The notes below the pieces were generated by a model. That model made no database searches, was not told the origin of the DNA, and saw nothing but the letters and a program-made list of their open reading frames with translations. Of a stretch of DNA of 64,000 bases, positions 37,130-45,316 are shown in pieces; within the stretch, counting starts at the first letter, position 1; every line of letters begins with the position of its first letter. The stretch comes from Oscillospiraceae bacterium (GTDB lineage Bacteria; Bacillota; Clostridia; UMGS1810): assembly GCA_015069015.1 (NCBI GenBank), contig SVJK01000002.1:1-64000 (forward strand), written 5' to 3'. Position numbers and translations under genes: made by a program.

Positions 37130-37327
37130 ATGCCTAAAATTAAAACTCATAGAGGCGCAGCAAAAAGATTCGGTCTTACCAAAAATGGAAAGGTAAAGAA
37201 AAACCAAGCTTTCAGAAGACACATTCTTACTAAGAAATCCACAAAGAGAAAAAGAGCTTTGAGAAAGCACACATATGCTTCAAAAGCAAATGCAGCTACA
37301 ATCAAGAGACTGATATTGTATAAATAA
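37130..37327 (+). CDS. rpmI: 50S ribosomal protein L35
   Basis: 65 aa, normal length. The N-terminal [13 protein letters not shown] and the [16 protein letters not shown] block identify L35. Second gene of the infC operon, with GGAAGGAG upstream. Confidence 0.97.
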   Translation: MPKIKTHRGAAKRFGLTKNGKVKKNQAFRRHILTKKSTKRKRALRKHTYASKANAATIKRLILYK

Positions 37328-37348
37328 TATAGAGGGAGGCGTTTTAAA

Positions 37349-37702
37349 ATGGCTAGAGTTAAAGGCGCTATGGCTACAAGAAAAAGACGTAAAAGAGTTT
37401 TAAAACTTGCAAAAGGTTATAGAGGAGCAAAAAGCAAATGTTTCAGAACCGCCAAACAGGCAGTTATGAAGTCACTTGTATATGCATACATTGGCAGAAA
37501 ACAGAGAAAAAGAGATTTCAGAAGACTCTGGATCACCAGAATCAGCGCTGCTGCTAAACTTAATGGAATCAACTATTCTCAGTTTATGAATGGTCTTAAA
37601 AAAGCAGGAGTTGACATCAACAGAAAGATGCTCTCTGAAATTGCTATTGCAGACCCCGCAGCATTTACACAGCTTGTTGAAAAAGCAAAAGCTGCTCTTT
37701 AA
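37349..37702 (+). CDS. rplT: 50S ribosomal protein L20
   Basis: 117 aa. [20 protein letters not shown] at the start and the [20 protein letters not shown] block are diagnostic. L20 is needed early in 50S assembly and is the autorepressor that binds the leader at 36436. GGGAGGCG lies before the ATG; a strong terminator follows. Confidence 0.97.
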   Translation: MARVKGAMATRKRRKRVLKLAKGYRGAKSKCFRTAKQAVMKSLVYAYIGRKQRKRDFRRLWITRISAAAKLNGINYSQFMNGLKKAGVDINRKMLSEIAIADPAAFTQLVEKAKAAL

Positions 37703-37724
37703 TTTAAAATAAAAGATTATACTT

Positions 37725-37770
37725 AATCAAAAAACAAAGACTTCAATTTGTGAAGTCTTTGTTTTTTGAT
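37725..37770 (+). terminator. Rho-independent terminator after rplT
   Basis: ATCAAAAAACAAAGACTTCA pairs with TGAAGTCTTTGTTTTTTGAT, a perfect 20-bp stem with a five-base loop and a built-in T-run. Confidence 0.9.
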
Positions 37771-37862
37771 GTAGAATTTCGTTTCTATAGTGAAAAAATA
37801 TGGTTATAACCAAACCTTTCTCTTCATATATTTTAAAAAAGAATATGTGGAGGGATGGTTTT

Positions 37863-39401
37863 ATGGAATTTAAAATGTGTTCTTTGCCCGCTTCGGGAAA
37901 AAGCATAATATCAAATGCCAACACTACGGTTCAGTCGGACATAATAGTGCCGGATACAAAACCTGATATATTTAAGGTTCTTGCTGTAAAATCAGTTGTG
38001 GACTTGGCAGATAGTCATATAAAGAAGGACAAGATTAATTTCTCGGGCAAAATAAGGCATAATATTCTGTACGTTGGTGAGGAAAATCCTACCAATATTT
38101 GTACGATAGAGTATAGCACACCTTTTGGCTGTGTCTGTGAGAAAAACGGTATTACGGAGGACACGGCAATAAAGTATGGATGCGGTGTAACAAAATCATT
38201 GTGTGAAGTTGTAAATTCAAGAAAAATAAGTGTTGAGGCTAATGTTGAGATCCAAATAAATGCAATTGATATTAGTAAAACAGAAGTTATAAGTGGCGAG
38301 GAAATCCCCGAATCTCTTGCATATAAGAGCTGTGAATATAGTTATGACACACTGCGTGCAAGCAACAGACTGGAATTTGTTGTGTCAGATACCGTTGACA
38401 TTGGTGCGGGAGAAGGATTTGAAATATATGATATTCAGGCTTATAATGAAGTTTCAGAGATAAAGGCAGTTAATAATAAGGCGGTTATAAAAGGGATTGT
38501 TAACGTCTTTATATTATATAACGATGACGGAAAAATATCAGGCTACAGCACAGAGATTCCATACACAGAGATTGTTGACATAGAGAATCTTGCTTCTGAT
38601 CAGACCTTGATTTCTCACTTTGAAATATCATCGGTCGACTATGAATTGCCTAATGATGATGACACCGTACAAATGACAGTTTCAATCGTAATCAGAGGTA
38701 ATATATGGGGTTATGCTGAAGAAAGCAACACGATTGCAACCGATATATACAGTCCTGATTATGCATATGATATCAGACTTAATAAATGTATTCTTTCAAA
38801 GGTGTCCGATGTAAAAGAAACACGTATCAGCGTAAAAGACACCCTTGTTTCAACGAATCCTTCGTCACCCATATCAAAAGTTTACTGTGCGTGGAGTGAC
38901 ATAACAAAAATGGAATCACATATTTCAGATGGTGTAGTGAAAATCGAAGGAACAATGGAAAGTACAGCAATCTATTGTGATGAATATGACAATTTACACT
39001 CTGCAAAAGGTGTGACACCTTTTGAGACAGAAATTGAGTTTTCTTTTGCAGACAAATCCTGTCAGGCGCTTGCCGATGCTTCCGTAATAAGTTCGGGATT
39101 TGTTATGACCTCAACTTCAGATATTCAGATAAGAACTGTGATAAAGTTAAGTTCTGCCATAGTTTCAGATGCCGAAACCCAGACTATAACATCATTTTCT
39201 CTTGATGAAAAATCATCTGTAAAAAAGGATGAGCAGCCAAGTATTCTTGTATATTATCCGGATGATTCAAAGACACTTTGGGATATTGCAAAAAAGTATA
39301 ATACCACTTGTGAGGAAATAATAGATGTGAACTCTCTTGATAAAGACAATCCGATTATCCCCGGAGTTCCGGTTCTTATTCCGAAAAGATATGTGAAATG
39401 A
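37863..39401 (+). CDS. DUF3794 (SPOCS) protein with C-terminal LysM domain, SipL-like
   Basis: About 512 aa from ATG 37863, which has GGAGG at 37849-37853. Several DUF3794 repeats are visible, each with alternating beta strands such as VPDTKPDIFKVLAVKS (near 33-48) and CILSKVSDVKETRISV. The C-terminal 45 residues form a LysM domain (DDSKTLWDIAKKYNTTCEEI, then PIIPGVPVLIPKR). This domain order matches the SipL/SpoVID-related coat or spore-envelope proteins of Clostridia. Its role in coat assembly is inferred from family and from the sporulating nature of the organism. It overlaps the next gene by four bases. Confidence 0.82.
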   Translation: MEFKMCSLPASGKSIISNANTTVQSDIIVPDTKPDIFKVLAVKSVVDLADSHIKKDKINFSGKIRHNILYVGEENPTNICTIEYSTPFGCVCEKNGITEDTAIKYGCGVTKSLCEVVNSRKISVEANVEIQINAIDISKTEVISGEEIPESLAYKSCEYSYDTLRASNRLEFVVSDTVDIGAGEGFEIYDIQAYNEVSEIKAVNNKAVIKGIVNVFILYNDDGKISGYSTEIPYTEIVDIENLASDQTLISHFEISSVDYELPNDDDTVQMTVSIVIRGNIWGYAEESNTIATDIYSPDYAYDIRLNKCILSKVSDVKETRISVKDTLVSTNPSSPISKVYCAWSDITKMESHISDGVVKIEGTMESTAIYCDEYDNLHSAKGVTPFETEIEFSFADKSCQALADASVISSGFVMTSTSDIQIRTVIKLSSAIVSDAETQTITSFSLDEKSSVKKDEQPSILVYYPDDSKTLWDIAKKYNTTCEEIIDVNSLDKDNPIIPGVPVLIPKRYVK

Positions 39402-41050
39402 AAATGTATAGTCTGATTCAAAAATGTATAGAAAAATTAGGAGGATTTGTGTGGGGGTTACCCACACTTTTTCTCATTGTAATAACGGGAATCGGAATGT
39501 CTCGGGGAAACAGATTTTTTCAATTCAGACATTTTTCACATTGGATGAAAAATACAATAGGAACCCTTGTTGGAAAAAGGGAAACCAAATCAAAGTCTGA
39601 TATCAGAGAAATTTCCGGATTTCAAGCTGTTTGCAGTGCACTTGCTTCAACAATTGGAACCGGAAATATATCCGGAGTGGCGATGGCAATAGCAACAGGA
39701 GGTCCCGGCGCAGTTTTCTGGATGTGGGTATCTGCGCTGTTTGGTATGATGACAAGCTATAGTGAAATTGTTCTGGGAATGCACTATCGCACAAAAGATA
39801 TATCCGGTAGGTGGTGCGGAGGTCCAATGTATTATCTCAGAGACGGACTTGGCAAAAGGAAAGGTATGAGATATGTCGGCAAAATTCTTGCAGTGATGTT
39901 TTGCATATTTTGTATATTTGCATCCTTTGGCATGGGAAATATGACGCAGGTAAATTCTATATCAAAAATTATTCGGTCTGACTATGGAGTATCATCTCTT
40001 TATACCGGAATTTTCATTGCCTGCATATCAAGTTTTATTATTTTTGGCGGCATAAAAAGAATAGGTGCAATTATGGAAAAATTTGTTCCTGCCATGTCTG
40101 TTTTCTACATAGCCTGTACATTGATGATTTTTTTAATGAACTTTAAAAGTATTCCCTATGTATTCACTTCCATATTTAAAAATGCTTTTTCCACCCGTTC
40201 AATTCTTGGCGGTGCGGGAGGTCTGGCAATAAAACAAAGTATATCACTTGGGTTTAAAAGAGGCATATTTTCAAATGAGGCAGGACTTGGCTCAGGCGTT
40301 ATTATGCACGCGTCGTCAGATACAAAAGAGCCGGTGATTCAGGGGATGTGGGGTATTTTTTCGGTTTTTACAGACACTATTGTTATATGCACTCTCACAG
40401 CCTTTGTCATCCTCAGCACAACCTGCAGACCTGTTACCATTTCGAAAGGGCTCGAAAATGTTTCAGATAATACCACATATGTTTCCGTAAAAGATGATGT
40501 CAAAGGAGAAATACCGCTTGCGGATACTGTTGCAAATCCGATATTTGTCAAATCTAAAAAAGGAGAGATGCTGTTTAAACCGTCAGATACAAATTATACA
40601 TACACAAATATAATGGCATTAAAAGGACTCAGAGAGGATAAAAACGGAAACATAACAACCGACAAAAATGTACCCGTAACCCGAGTTGTGCTGGAAGAAG
40701 TTGAAGGGGCGTCGCTTGTAGCATATGCTTTTGGATTGAAGTTGGGGAAATGGTCGGAAAAACTCTTGTCTGTTTCAATCATTTTGTTTGCATTTTCAAC
40801 GGTAATCGGATGGTCCTATTACGGTGAAAAAGCATGGGAATTTTTATTTGGAAGTTCCTTTTCCGCCATATACAAAATGCTTTACATTTTTTGCATAGTC
40901 CTTGGGTCGGTTATGAGCCTCAAAACGGTCTGGGAGATTTCGGACATTTTCAATGGCCTAATGTCTGTCCCAAATCTTATAGGTCTTATTGGGTGTAGCT
41001 CTGTAGTTTTTAAAATAACGGATGAGTATGTAAAAAGAAATATCAAATGA
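39398..41050 (+). CDS. Sodium:alanine symporter family (AGCS) protein with large inserted loop
   Basis: 550 aa, longer than the usual 450-490. Family motifs: GFQAVCSALASTIGTGNISG near 70-90, GGPGAVFWMWVSALFGM, the TKDISGRWCGGPMYYL loop and GIFSNEAGLGSG near 290. About 90 hydrophilic residues (roughly 345-437, SVKDDVKGEIPLADT to KNVPVTRVVLEEV) are inserted between two helices and account for the extra length. It transports alanine or glycine with Na+ or H+. The ATG overlaps the stop of the DUF3794 gene, so the two are translationally coupled. Confidence 0.88.
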   Translation: MKMYSLIQKCIEKLGGFVWGLPTLFLIVITGIGMSRGNRFFQFRHFSHWMKNTIGTLVGKRETKSKSDIREISGFQAVCSALASTIGTGNISGVAMAIATGGPGAVFWMWVSALFGMMTSYSEIVLGMHYRTKDISGRWCGGPMYYLRDGLGKRKGMRYVGKILAVMFCIFCIFASFGMGNMTQVNSISKIIRSDYGVSSLYTGIFIACISSFIIFGGIKRIGAIMEKFVPAMSVFYIACTLMIFLMNFKSIPYVFTSIFKNAFSTRSILGGAGGLAIKQSISLGFKRGIFSNEAGLGSGVIMHASSDTKEPVIQGMWGIFSVFTDTIVICTLTAFVILSTTCRPVTISKGLENVSDNTTYVSVKDDVKGEIPLADTVANPIFVKSKKGEMLFKPSDTNYTYTNIMALKGLREDKNGNITTDKNVPVTRVVLEEVEGASLVAYAFGLKLGKWSEKLLSVSIILFAFSTVIGWSYYGEKAWEFLFGSSFSAIYKMLYIFCIVLGSVMSLKTVWEISDIFNGLMSVPNLIGLIGCSSVVFKITDEYVKRNIK

Positions 41051-41162
41051 TAAAGAATCTTAACTTGAAGATTGTTAGAGACTGCATCAAATTGCGAGTT
41101 TATTTGATATATATCACATTTTGCAAACCGAATTCTTCGTGTATTTCTATAAAGCAAAAAAG

Positions 41163-41208
41163 TAACAGGGAGTGAGAAATCAATTTTTTTACACTCCCTG
41201 TTACATAC
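41163..41208. terminator. Bidirectional hairpin with GGGAGTG/CACTCCC core
   Basis: TAACAGGGAGTG (41163-41174) pairs with CACTCCCTGTTA (41192-41203) across a 17-base AT-rich loop. It sits between convergent genes. The loop holds TTTTTTT, so it can serve both directions. Fourth member of the GTGTAAA-type hairpin set, with the left arm degraded to GTGAGAAA. Confidence 0.6.
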
Positions 41209-41240
41209 TGTCGGTTCGGATTCGAAAGCATTCCGAATTT

Positions 41241-42404
41241 TCATATTTTAAGATATTCAATTATATACTCTGAAAAAAGCTTTACTACTGTGTCAAGTAC
41301 ATTTTCATCAGCCACAAAATTTGATGAATGTAAACTGCAGTCAAAACCTTCTTTTTTGCATCCTGCCCAAACAAAAACCGAAGGATATTTTTGAGCAAAA
41401 TATGCGAAATCTTCCCCTGTCATCAGCGGTTTTTCAAGTTCTTTTACCCTACTGCTTTCAATACGGGATGTTGCAAAGGTTTTCAGCTTTTTGCATTCCT
41501 CGGGGTTGTTAATAAGCGGTGGGAACATATAGTTGTATGTGAGTTTGTATCCCGCATCGTATGAAGCACAAACACTTTGCGCATATTCGTTGAGGGTTTT
41601 TTCACAAAGTTTTCTGTCATTTTGGCTAAAACTTCTGAAAGTTCCGCTGACATTGACACGGTCCGGAATGACATTGTTTGAAATTCCGCCATTTATGGAA
41701 CATACCGTAAAAACATTTTCTTCAAACGAGATTTTTTTTGAAAGTTCCCCGTGCACTCCACAAATAAAATCACATGCGACTGTAATCGGATTTATTCCTT
41801 TTTCCGGTTCCGCACCGTGAGCTCCTTTTCCGATAAACTCAATCGTAAAATCATCGGGAGATGCCATAAGAGCTCCTTCTTTAAAGTATAATGTTCCTGT
41901 TTCGTAAGATGGTGACACATGCATTCCAAGACATAAATCCACACTGTTTTCAAGAACACCTTCCTCTATCATCGGAAGCGCTCCCCCTGCTCCTTCTTCT
42001 GCAGGTTGGAAAATGACTTTAACACATCCCTGAAGACTTTCTTCAAAATTTTTTAAAACATAACATATGCCGAGTGCATTTGCAATGTGGATGTCGTGAC
42101 CGCAGGCATGCATAACACCTTTTATTTCAGATGAATATTCAAGTCCTGTTTTCTCTTCAATTTCCAATGCATCCATATCCGCTCTGAAAACGACGGTTTT
42201 TCCTTTGCTCTCATCACCGATATATGCACATATTCCTGTTTTTGCGATATGACTTTTATACCTGATTTTGTATTTGTCGAGAAATTGGCATATTGTATCG
42301 GCTGTTTCAAACTCCATGAAAGCGGTCTCGGGTCGTGAATGAATCCTTCTGCGGATACTTATGATTTCTTCTTTAATTTCTTCATACAACTTTGAAATAC
42401 ACAT
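41241..42404 (-). CDS. M20-family amidohydrolase (N-acyl amino acid / hippurate type)
   Basis: About 387 aa from ATG 42404, 9 bases after AAAGGA; the ATG at 42413 is directly adjacent to that site. M20 metal ligands are present: MHACGHDIHIAN (His and Asp), the catalytic Glu pair in QPAEEGAGGA, GMHVSP, and HSSNF near the end. It carries the usual dimerisation domain insert. Substrates in this family include N-acyl and hippurate-like amides. It is alone on this strand, divergent from the PP2C-like gene, with a consensus-like promoter on the minus strand (TTTCAA/ATTATA read in reverse at 42458-42463 and 42435-42440). Confidence 0.9.
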   Translation of the reverse strand: MCISKLYEEIKEEIISIRRRIHSRPETAFMEFETADTICQFLDKYKIRYKSHIAKTGICAYIGDESKGKTVVFRADMDALEIEEKTGLEYSSEIKGVMHACGHDIHIANALGICYVLKNFEESLQGCVKVIFQPAEEGAGGALPMIEEGVLENSVDLCLGMHVSPSYETGTLYFKEGALMASPDDFTIEFIGKGAHGAEPEKGINPITVACDFICGVHGELSKKISFEENVFTVCSINGGISNNVIPDRVNVSGTFRSFSQNDRKLCEKTLNEYAQSVCASYDAGYKLTYNYMFPPLINNPEECKKLKTFATSRIESSRVKELEKPLMTGEDFAYFAQKYPSVFVWAGCKKEGFDCSLHSSNFVADENVLDTVVKLFSEYIIEYLKI

Positions 42405-42434
42405 AACACACATTCCTTTACATTTTATGACATT

Positions 42435-42463
42435 ATTATACTTCAGTATTCATTTTATTTCAA
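42435..42463 (-). promoter_or_regulatory. Sigma-A promoter for the M20 gene
   Basis: On the minus strand: TTGAAA (42463-42458), a 17-base spacer and TATAAT (42440-42435). Confidence 0.6.
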
Positions 42464-42484
42464 TAGAATTTTATTTTTGCATGG

Positions 42485-42513
42485 TTGAATTGTCCGGATT
42501 TTTATGATATAAT
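42485..42513 (+). promoter_or_regulatory. Sigma-A promoter for the PP2C-like gene
   Basis: TTGAAT (42485-42490), a 17-base spacer and TATAAT (42508-42513). Confidence 0.6.
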
Positions 42514-42544
42514 CTTCCCATAATCAGAAAACGGAGGACATGTT

Positions 42545-43294
42545 ATGTCATTTTACTATATAGTAGACGTATTATCCCGTGTCGGTGATAATATGGATGA
42601 TGTACATCATGGGATTTTTGCAGATAACATTTCATCTTTTTCAAAAGGTGTATGCGAAAATATGGAAGTGCGCTTTAAATCCATCGGAAAAAAGCACATA
42701 TTCTGCGTTCCATCCCTCAAAGGAAACCTTGAAAAAGTGAATGTTTTTTTAAGGAATATGCTAAATGCCAGAAGTCAGGGCAAGGTCAGGGTAAAATTTC
42801 AGTATGACATCAAAGAAATGATGGATAGCATCTTTTCAGGCCCTGAAACCGCCGGAGCATCGCTTCTGTACACTGAGGGCAAAAACGTCTTTGCAGCAGG
42901 TCACGGAGAGGTTTTTGTATATAAGTATTTCAAAAAGATAAAAAAATGCGAAAGAGTAGATTTCCCGCAGGTTGCCGATATTCAGCAATTGGATGAAGAG
43001 ATGCAGAAAAACTCCTTTTCCCGTTATGTAGGCACACTTGAGTCAGGGGATGAATACCTCATTATTGAAAAGTTCACACATTCTCTTTTAGGTGATGAGC
43101 AAGTAAAAGAAATTTTTGAAAATAACCGAGTGGATGTTTGTGAAATGTTTTCAAATAAGATTTCTAAAGTTGATTTGTCATCAGGATACAGTATGATACA
43201 CATAAGGGTAAAAAAATCGTTAAAATATCTTTTCGCGTGGCTTGGTGCGTTCGTGCTTTTGAGCGTGGTTTCAGTAGCGTTGGTTTTTGTGTGA
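42545..43294 (+). CDS. Membrane-anchored protein with degenerate PP2C-like fold
   Basis: 249 aa. Order of elements resembles a PPM/PP2C phosphatase: RVGDNMDDVHHGIF near residue 11-25, GASLLYTEGKNVFAAGHGEVFVYKY near 105-128 (core strands), and ESGDEYLIIEKFTHSLLGDEQV near 165-185, equivalent to the DxxLLLCSDGL segment. The usual metal-binding Asp residues of DGMGG and SDG motifs are missing, so activity as a phosphatase is doubtful. One C-terminal helix (LFAWLGAFVLLSVVSVALVFV) anchors it, so the main domain is cytoplasmic. Assignment to PP2C is by pattern only. GGAGGAC precedes ATG. Confidence 0.5.
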   Translation: MSFYYIVDVLSRVGDNMDDVHHGIFADNISSFSKGVCENMEVRFKSIGKKHIFCVPSLKGNLEKVNVFLRNMLNARSQGKVRVKFQYDIKEMMDSIFSGPETAGASLLYTEGKNVFAAGHGEVFVYKYFKKIKKCERVDFPQVADIQQLDEEMQKNSFSRYVGTLESGDEYLIIEKFTHSLLGDEQVKEIFENNRVDVCEMFSNKISKVDLSSGYSMIHIRVKKSLKYLFAWLGAFVLLSVVSVALVFV

Positions 43295-43328
43295 AAATAA
43301 ATTTTATAAAACATAAGAGGGAATTATA

Positions 43329-44426
43329 ATGAAAAAATATGATATTGCAGCCTATGTGTGGCCCGCATACACAGGCGATGAACCAAGGACAAGACTTTTC
43401 TGGGAAGAGGGAATCGGTGAATGGCAGTCTGTGAAAAACTCTTCCCCAAAATCAAACGGATACAGCTGGGACAGAAAACCTTTGTGGGGATATGTCAATG
43501 AAGCAGACCCATATGTTATGAGTATGCAGATTGATGCTGCACTTGATCATGGAGTTAATGTTTTTATATATGACTGGTACTGGTACGATGACAGACCATT
43601 CCTTGAAAACTGTCTCAATGACGGATTTTTAAAGGCTCCCAATTGTGATAAGATGAAGTTTTATCTTATGTGGGCAAATCACGATGCAAACTACACCTGG
43701 GACAAGCGAAATTCAGATGAGTTTACCGATGTAATATGGCAGGGAAAAGCAGACAGACAACAGTTTGAAATTATTGGAAAAAGATGGCTCGAAAAATATT
43801 TTATAAAAGATAATTATTATAAAATTGATAATAAACCTGTCATAAGCATATATGAAATGAATAATTTTGTGGTTGGCCTTGGCGGAGTTGAAGGCGCCAT
43901 AGATGCAATGAACTGGCTCAGGGAAGAATCAAAAAAATATGGGTTTGACGGAGTTCATTTTCAGTTTATCCGTTGGAATGGTGAAACTGAGAGTATAACC
44001 GGAGTTGACGGTGAGGTTATGGTGACAGACTCAAATCTTGTTTCTAAAATGGGATTTTCTTCACTGACGCACTATCAGTTTGTACACTTTACCGACATGG
44101 ACAGAGACTATGAAGAAATTCTTGAAGATGCAAAAAAAGAGTGGAAAAAAGCAAAAGAGAGCTATGAAATCCCATATTTCCCTCATGTTTCCATTGGTTG
44201 GGACAATAACCCACGCTTTAAAGACTATAGGGTAGGAGTTGTCAAAAACAACACTCCTGAAAATTTTGAAAAAGCACTTCTGGCTGTGAAAGAATTTGCA
44301 GATGAAAGCGGTGTATCCCTCATTACAATCAACAGTTGGAACGAGTGGACAGAAACAAGTTATCTTGAGCCGGATAATAAACACGGCTACGGCTATTTAG
44401 AGGCAGTAAAGAAAGTTTTTAAATAG
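43329..44426 (+). CDS. GH99-like (WbsX-family) protein
   Basis: 365 aa. Matches the glycosyltransferase WbsX / GH99-like domain family (PF14307): DIAAYVWPAYTGDEPRTRLFWEEGIGEW at the start (given here in part), HGVNVFIYDWYWYDDRP near 75-91, FHFQFIRWNGE-like segment and a terminal LITINSWNEWTETSYLEPD with the acidic pair typical of these glycosidases. There is no signal peptide, so it would act on intracellular oligosaccharides. GAGGGAATT precedes ATG. Followed by an inverted-repeat and a convergent gene. Confidence 0.84.
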   Translation: MKKYDIAAYVWPAYTGDEPRTRLFWEEGIGEWQSVKNSSPKSNGYSWDRKPLWGYVNEADPYVMSMQIDAALDHGVNVFIYDWYWYDDRPFLENCLNDGFLKAPNCDKMKFYLMWANHDANYTWDKRNSDEFTDVIWQGKADRQQFEIIGKRWLEKYFIKDNYYKIDNKPVISIYEMNNFVVGLGGVEGAIDAMNWLREESKKYGFDGVHFQFIRWNGETESITGVDGEVMVTDSNLVSKMGFSSLTHYQFVHFTDMDRDYEEILEDAKKEWKKAKESYEIPYFPHVSIGWDNNPRFKDYRVGVVKNNTPENFEKALLAVKEFADESGVSLITINSWNEWTETSYLEPDNKHGYGYLEAVKKVFK

Positions 44427-44429
44427 ATA

Positions 44430-44460
44430 AGGACATACGCTAATTTATGGCATATGTCCT
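44430..44460. terminator. Hairpin between convergent genes
   Basis: AGGACATACG and GCATATGTCCT pair around a 10-base loop. No long T-run follows, so termination strength is uncertain. Confidence 0.45.
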
Positions 44461-44474
44461 GAAGATAGTTTTGA

Positions 44475-44720
44475 CTATTTTGTTTTGCTGTTTAGTTTTT
44501 CCATAACAAAATCGTATCCCTTTGGCAAGTGTACAATTGTACAATCCGAACAATCCTTGATTCCATCAGGGGTGTAAGTGAAATTGCCGCCGCAGTCATC
44601 ACCAAAAGAATATAGCGGACAATAGCAGAAAAGACAGTTAAAATTTTCTGTTTCATTGACTTTGTGGCAGGGAAAATATTCACATTTTGAGTTTTTGAAA
44701 AATTTTGAACATTCTTTCAT
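44475..44720 (-). CDS. Cysteine-rich small-domain protein
   Basis: 81 aa with nine Cys. The pattern FFKNSKCEYFPCHK, then FNCLFCYCPLYSFGDDCGG, then KDCSDCTIVHLPKGYD matches the cysteine-rich small domain family (PF04071). The spacing is that of a zinc or Fe-S binding module. Members occur as solo proteins in Clostridia and methanogens; function is unknown. The start has GGAAGGAATC upstream on this strand. Confidence 0.82.
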   Translation of the reverse strand: MKECSKFFKNSKCEYFPCHKVNETENFNCLFCYCPLYSFGDDCGGNFTYTPDGIKDCSDCTIVHLPKGYDFVMEKLNSKTK

Positions 44721-44836
44721 AACTGATTCCTTCCGTAAGGTAAAGGTATATGTATAATATTAACACATAAATATTTATATATCAATATTCAGAATATAAA
44801 CTTTCAGAAAAAATATTAATATAAGGAGATACAAAA

Positions 44837-45229
44837 ATGACAAGAAAAGAAATGGCAGTAGATAAACATAAACAAGGATATAACTGTGCTCAGGCAGTCC
44901 TCTGCACTTTTGCTGATAAAACCAATCTTTCAGAAGATGAACTTTTCAGAATCTCCGAAGCCTTTGGCGGAGGAATGGGTGGAACTCAAGGGGTGTGCGG
45001 TGCAGTGAGCGCAATGGTTTTTCTTGCAGGACTTGAAAAGAGTTCAGGGATTGATTCACTTCCGCAGACAAATAAAATGGAAAGTTACACCCTTGGGCGA
45101 GAACTGATGGAGGCTTTTGAAGGCAAAAATCAGAGTATTATCTGTTCAAGATTAAAAGGGGAGGGACTTCGTTCCTGTGACGGCTGTATTGAAGATGCAG
45201 TGGAAATCATAGAGGAAAATCTTTTTTGA
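44837..45229 (+). CDS. C_GCAxxG_C_C family redox-type protein
   Basis: 130 aa. The family pattern is visible: YNCAQAVLCTF (first Cys), FGGGMGGTQGVCGAVSAM with the GVCGA motif, then CSRLKGEGLRSCDGCIEDA with paired Cys near the C-terminus. PF09719 members are small, Cys-containing proteins of unknown biochemical role, often near redox enzymes. AAGGAGATA lies 9 bases before ATG. Divergent from the Cys-rich protein at 44475, which may hint at shared metal or redox function. Confidence 0.85.
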   Translation: MTRKEMAVDKHKQGYNCAQAVLCTFADKTNLSEDELFRISEAFGGGMGGTQGVCGAVSAMVFLAGLEKSSGIDSLPQTNKMESYTLGRELMEAFEGKNQSIICSRLKGEGLRSCDGCIEDAVEIIEENLF

Positions 45230-45263
45230 ATCGCAAAAAGATAAAAATATCGGTATATTCCAT

Positions 45264-45291
45264 TGATTGATACAACGAATTTTGTTAAAAT
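45264..45291 (+). promoter_or_regulatory. Putative promoter for the GH39-like gene
   Basis: TTGATT (45264-45269), a 16-base spacer and TAAAAT (45286-45291). Confidence 0.4.
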
Positions 45292-45316
45292 GGTGTAAAT
45301 AAAAAGGAGAATAAAT

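Noticed and set aside
41071..41120. Copy of the 4921-5000 element near 41090
   Set aside because: Shared words (TATATCAAATTT versus TATATCACATTTT) are short and AT-rich; alignment by eye is too weak to claim homology.
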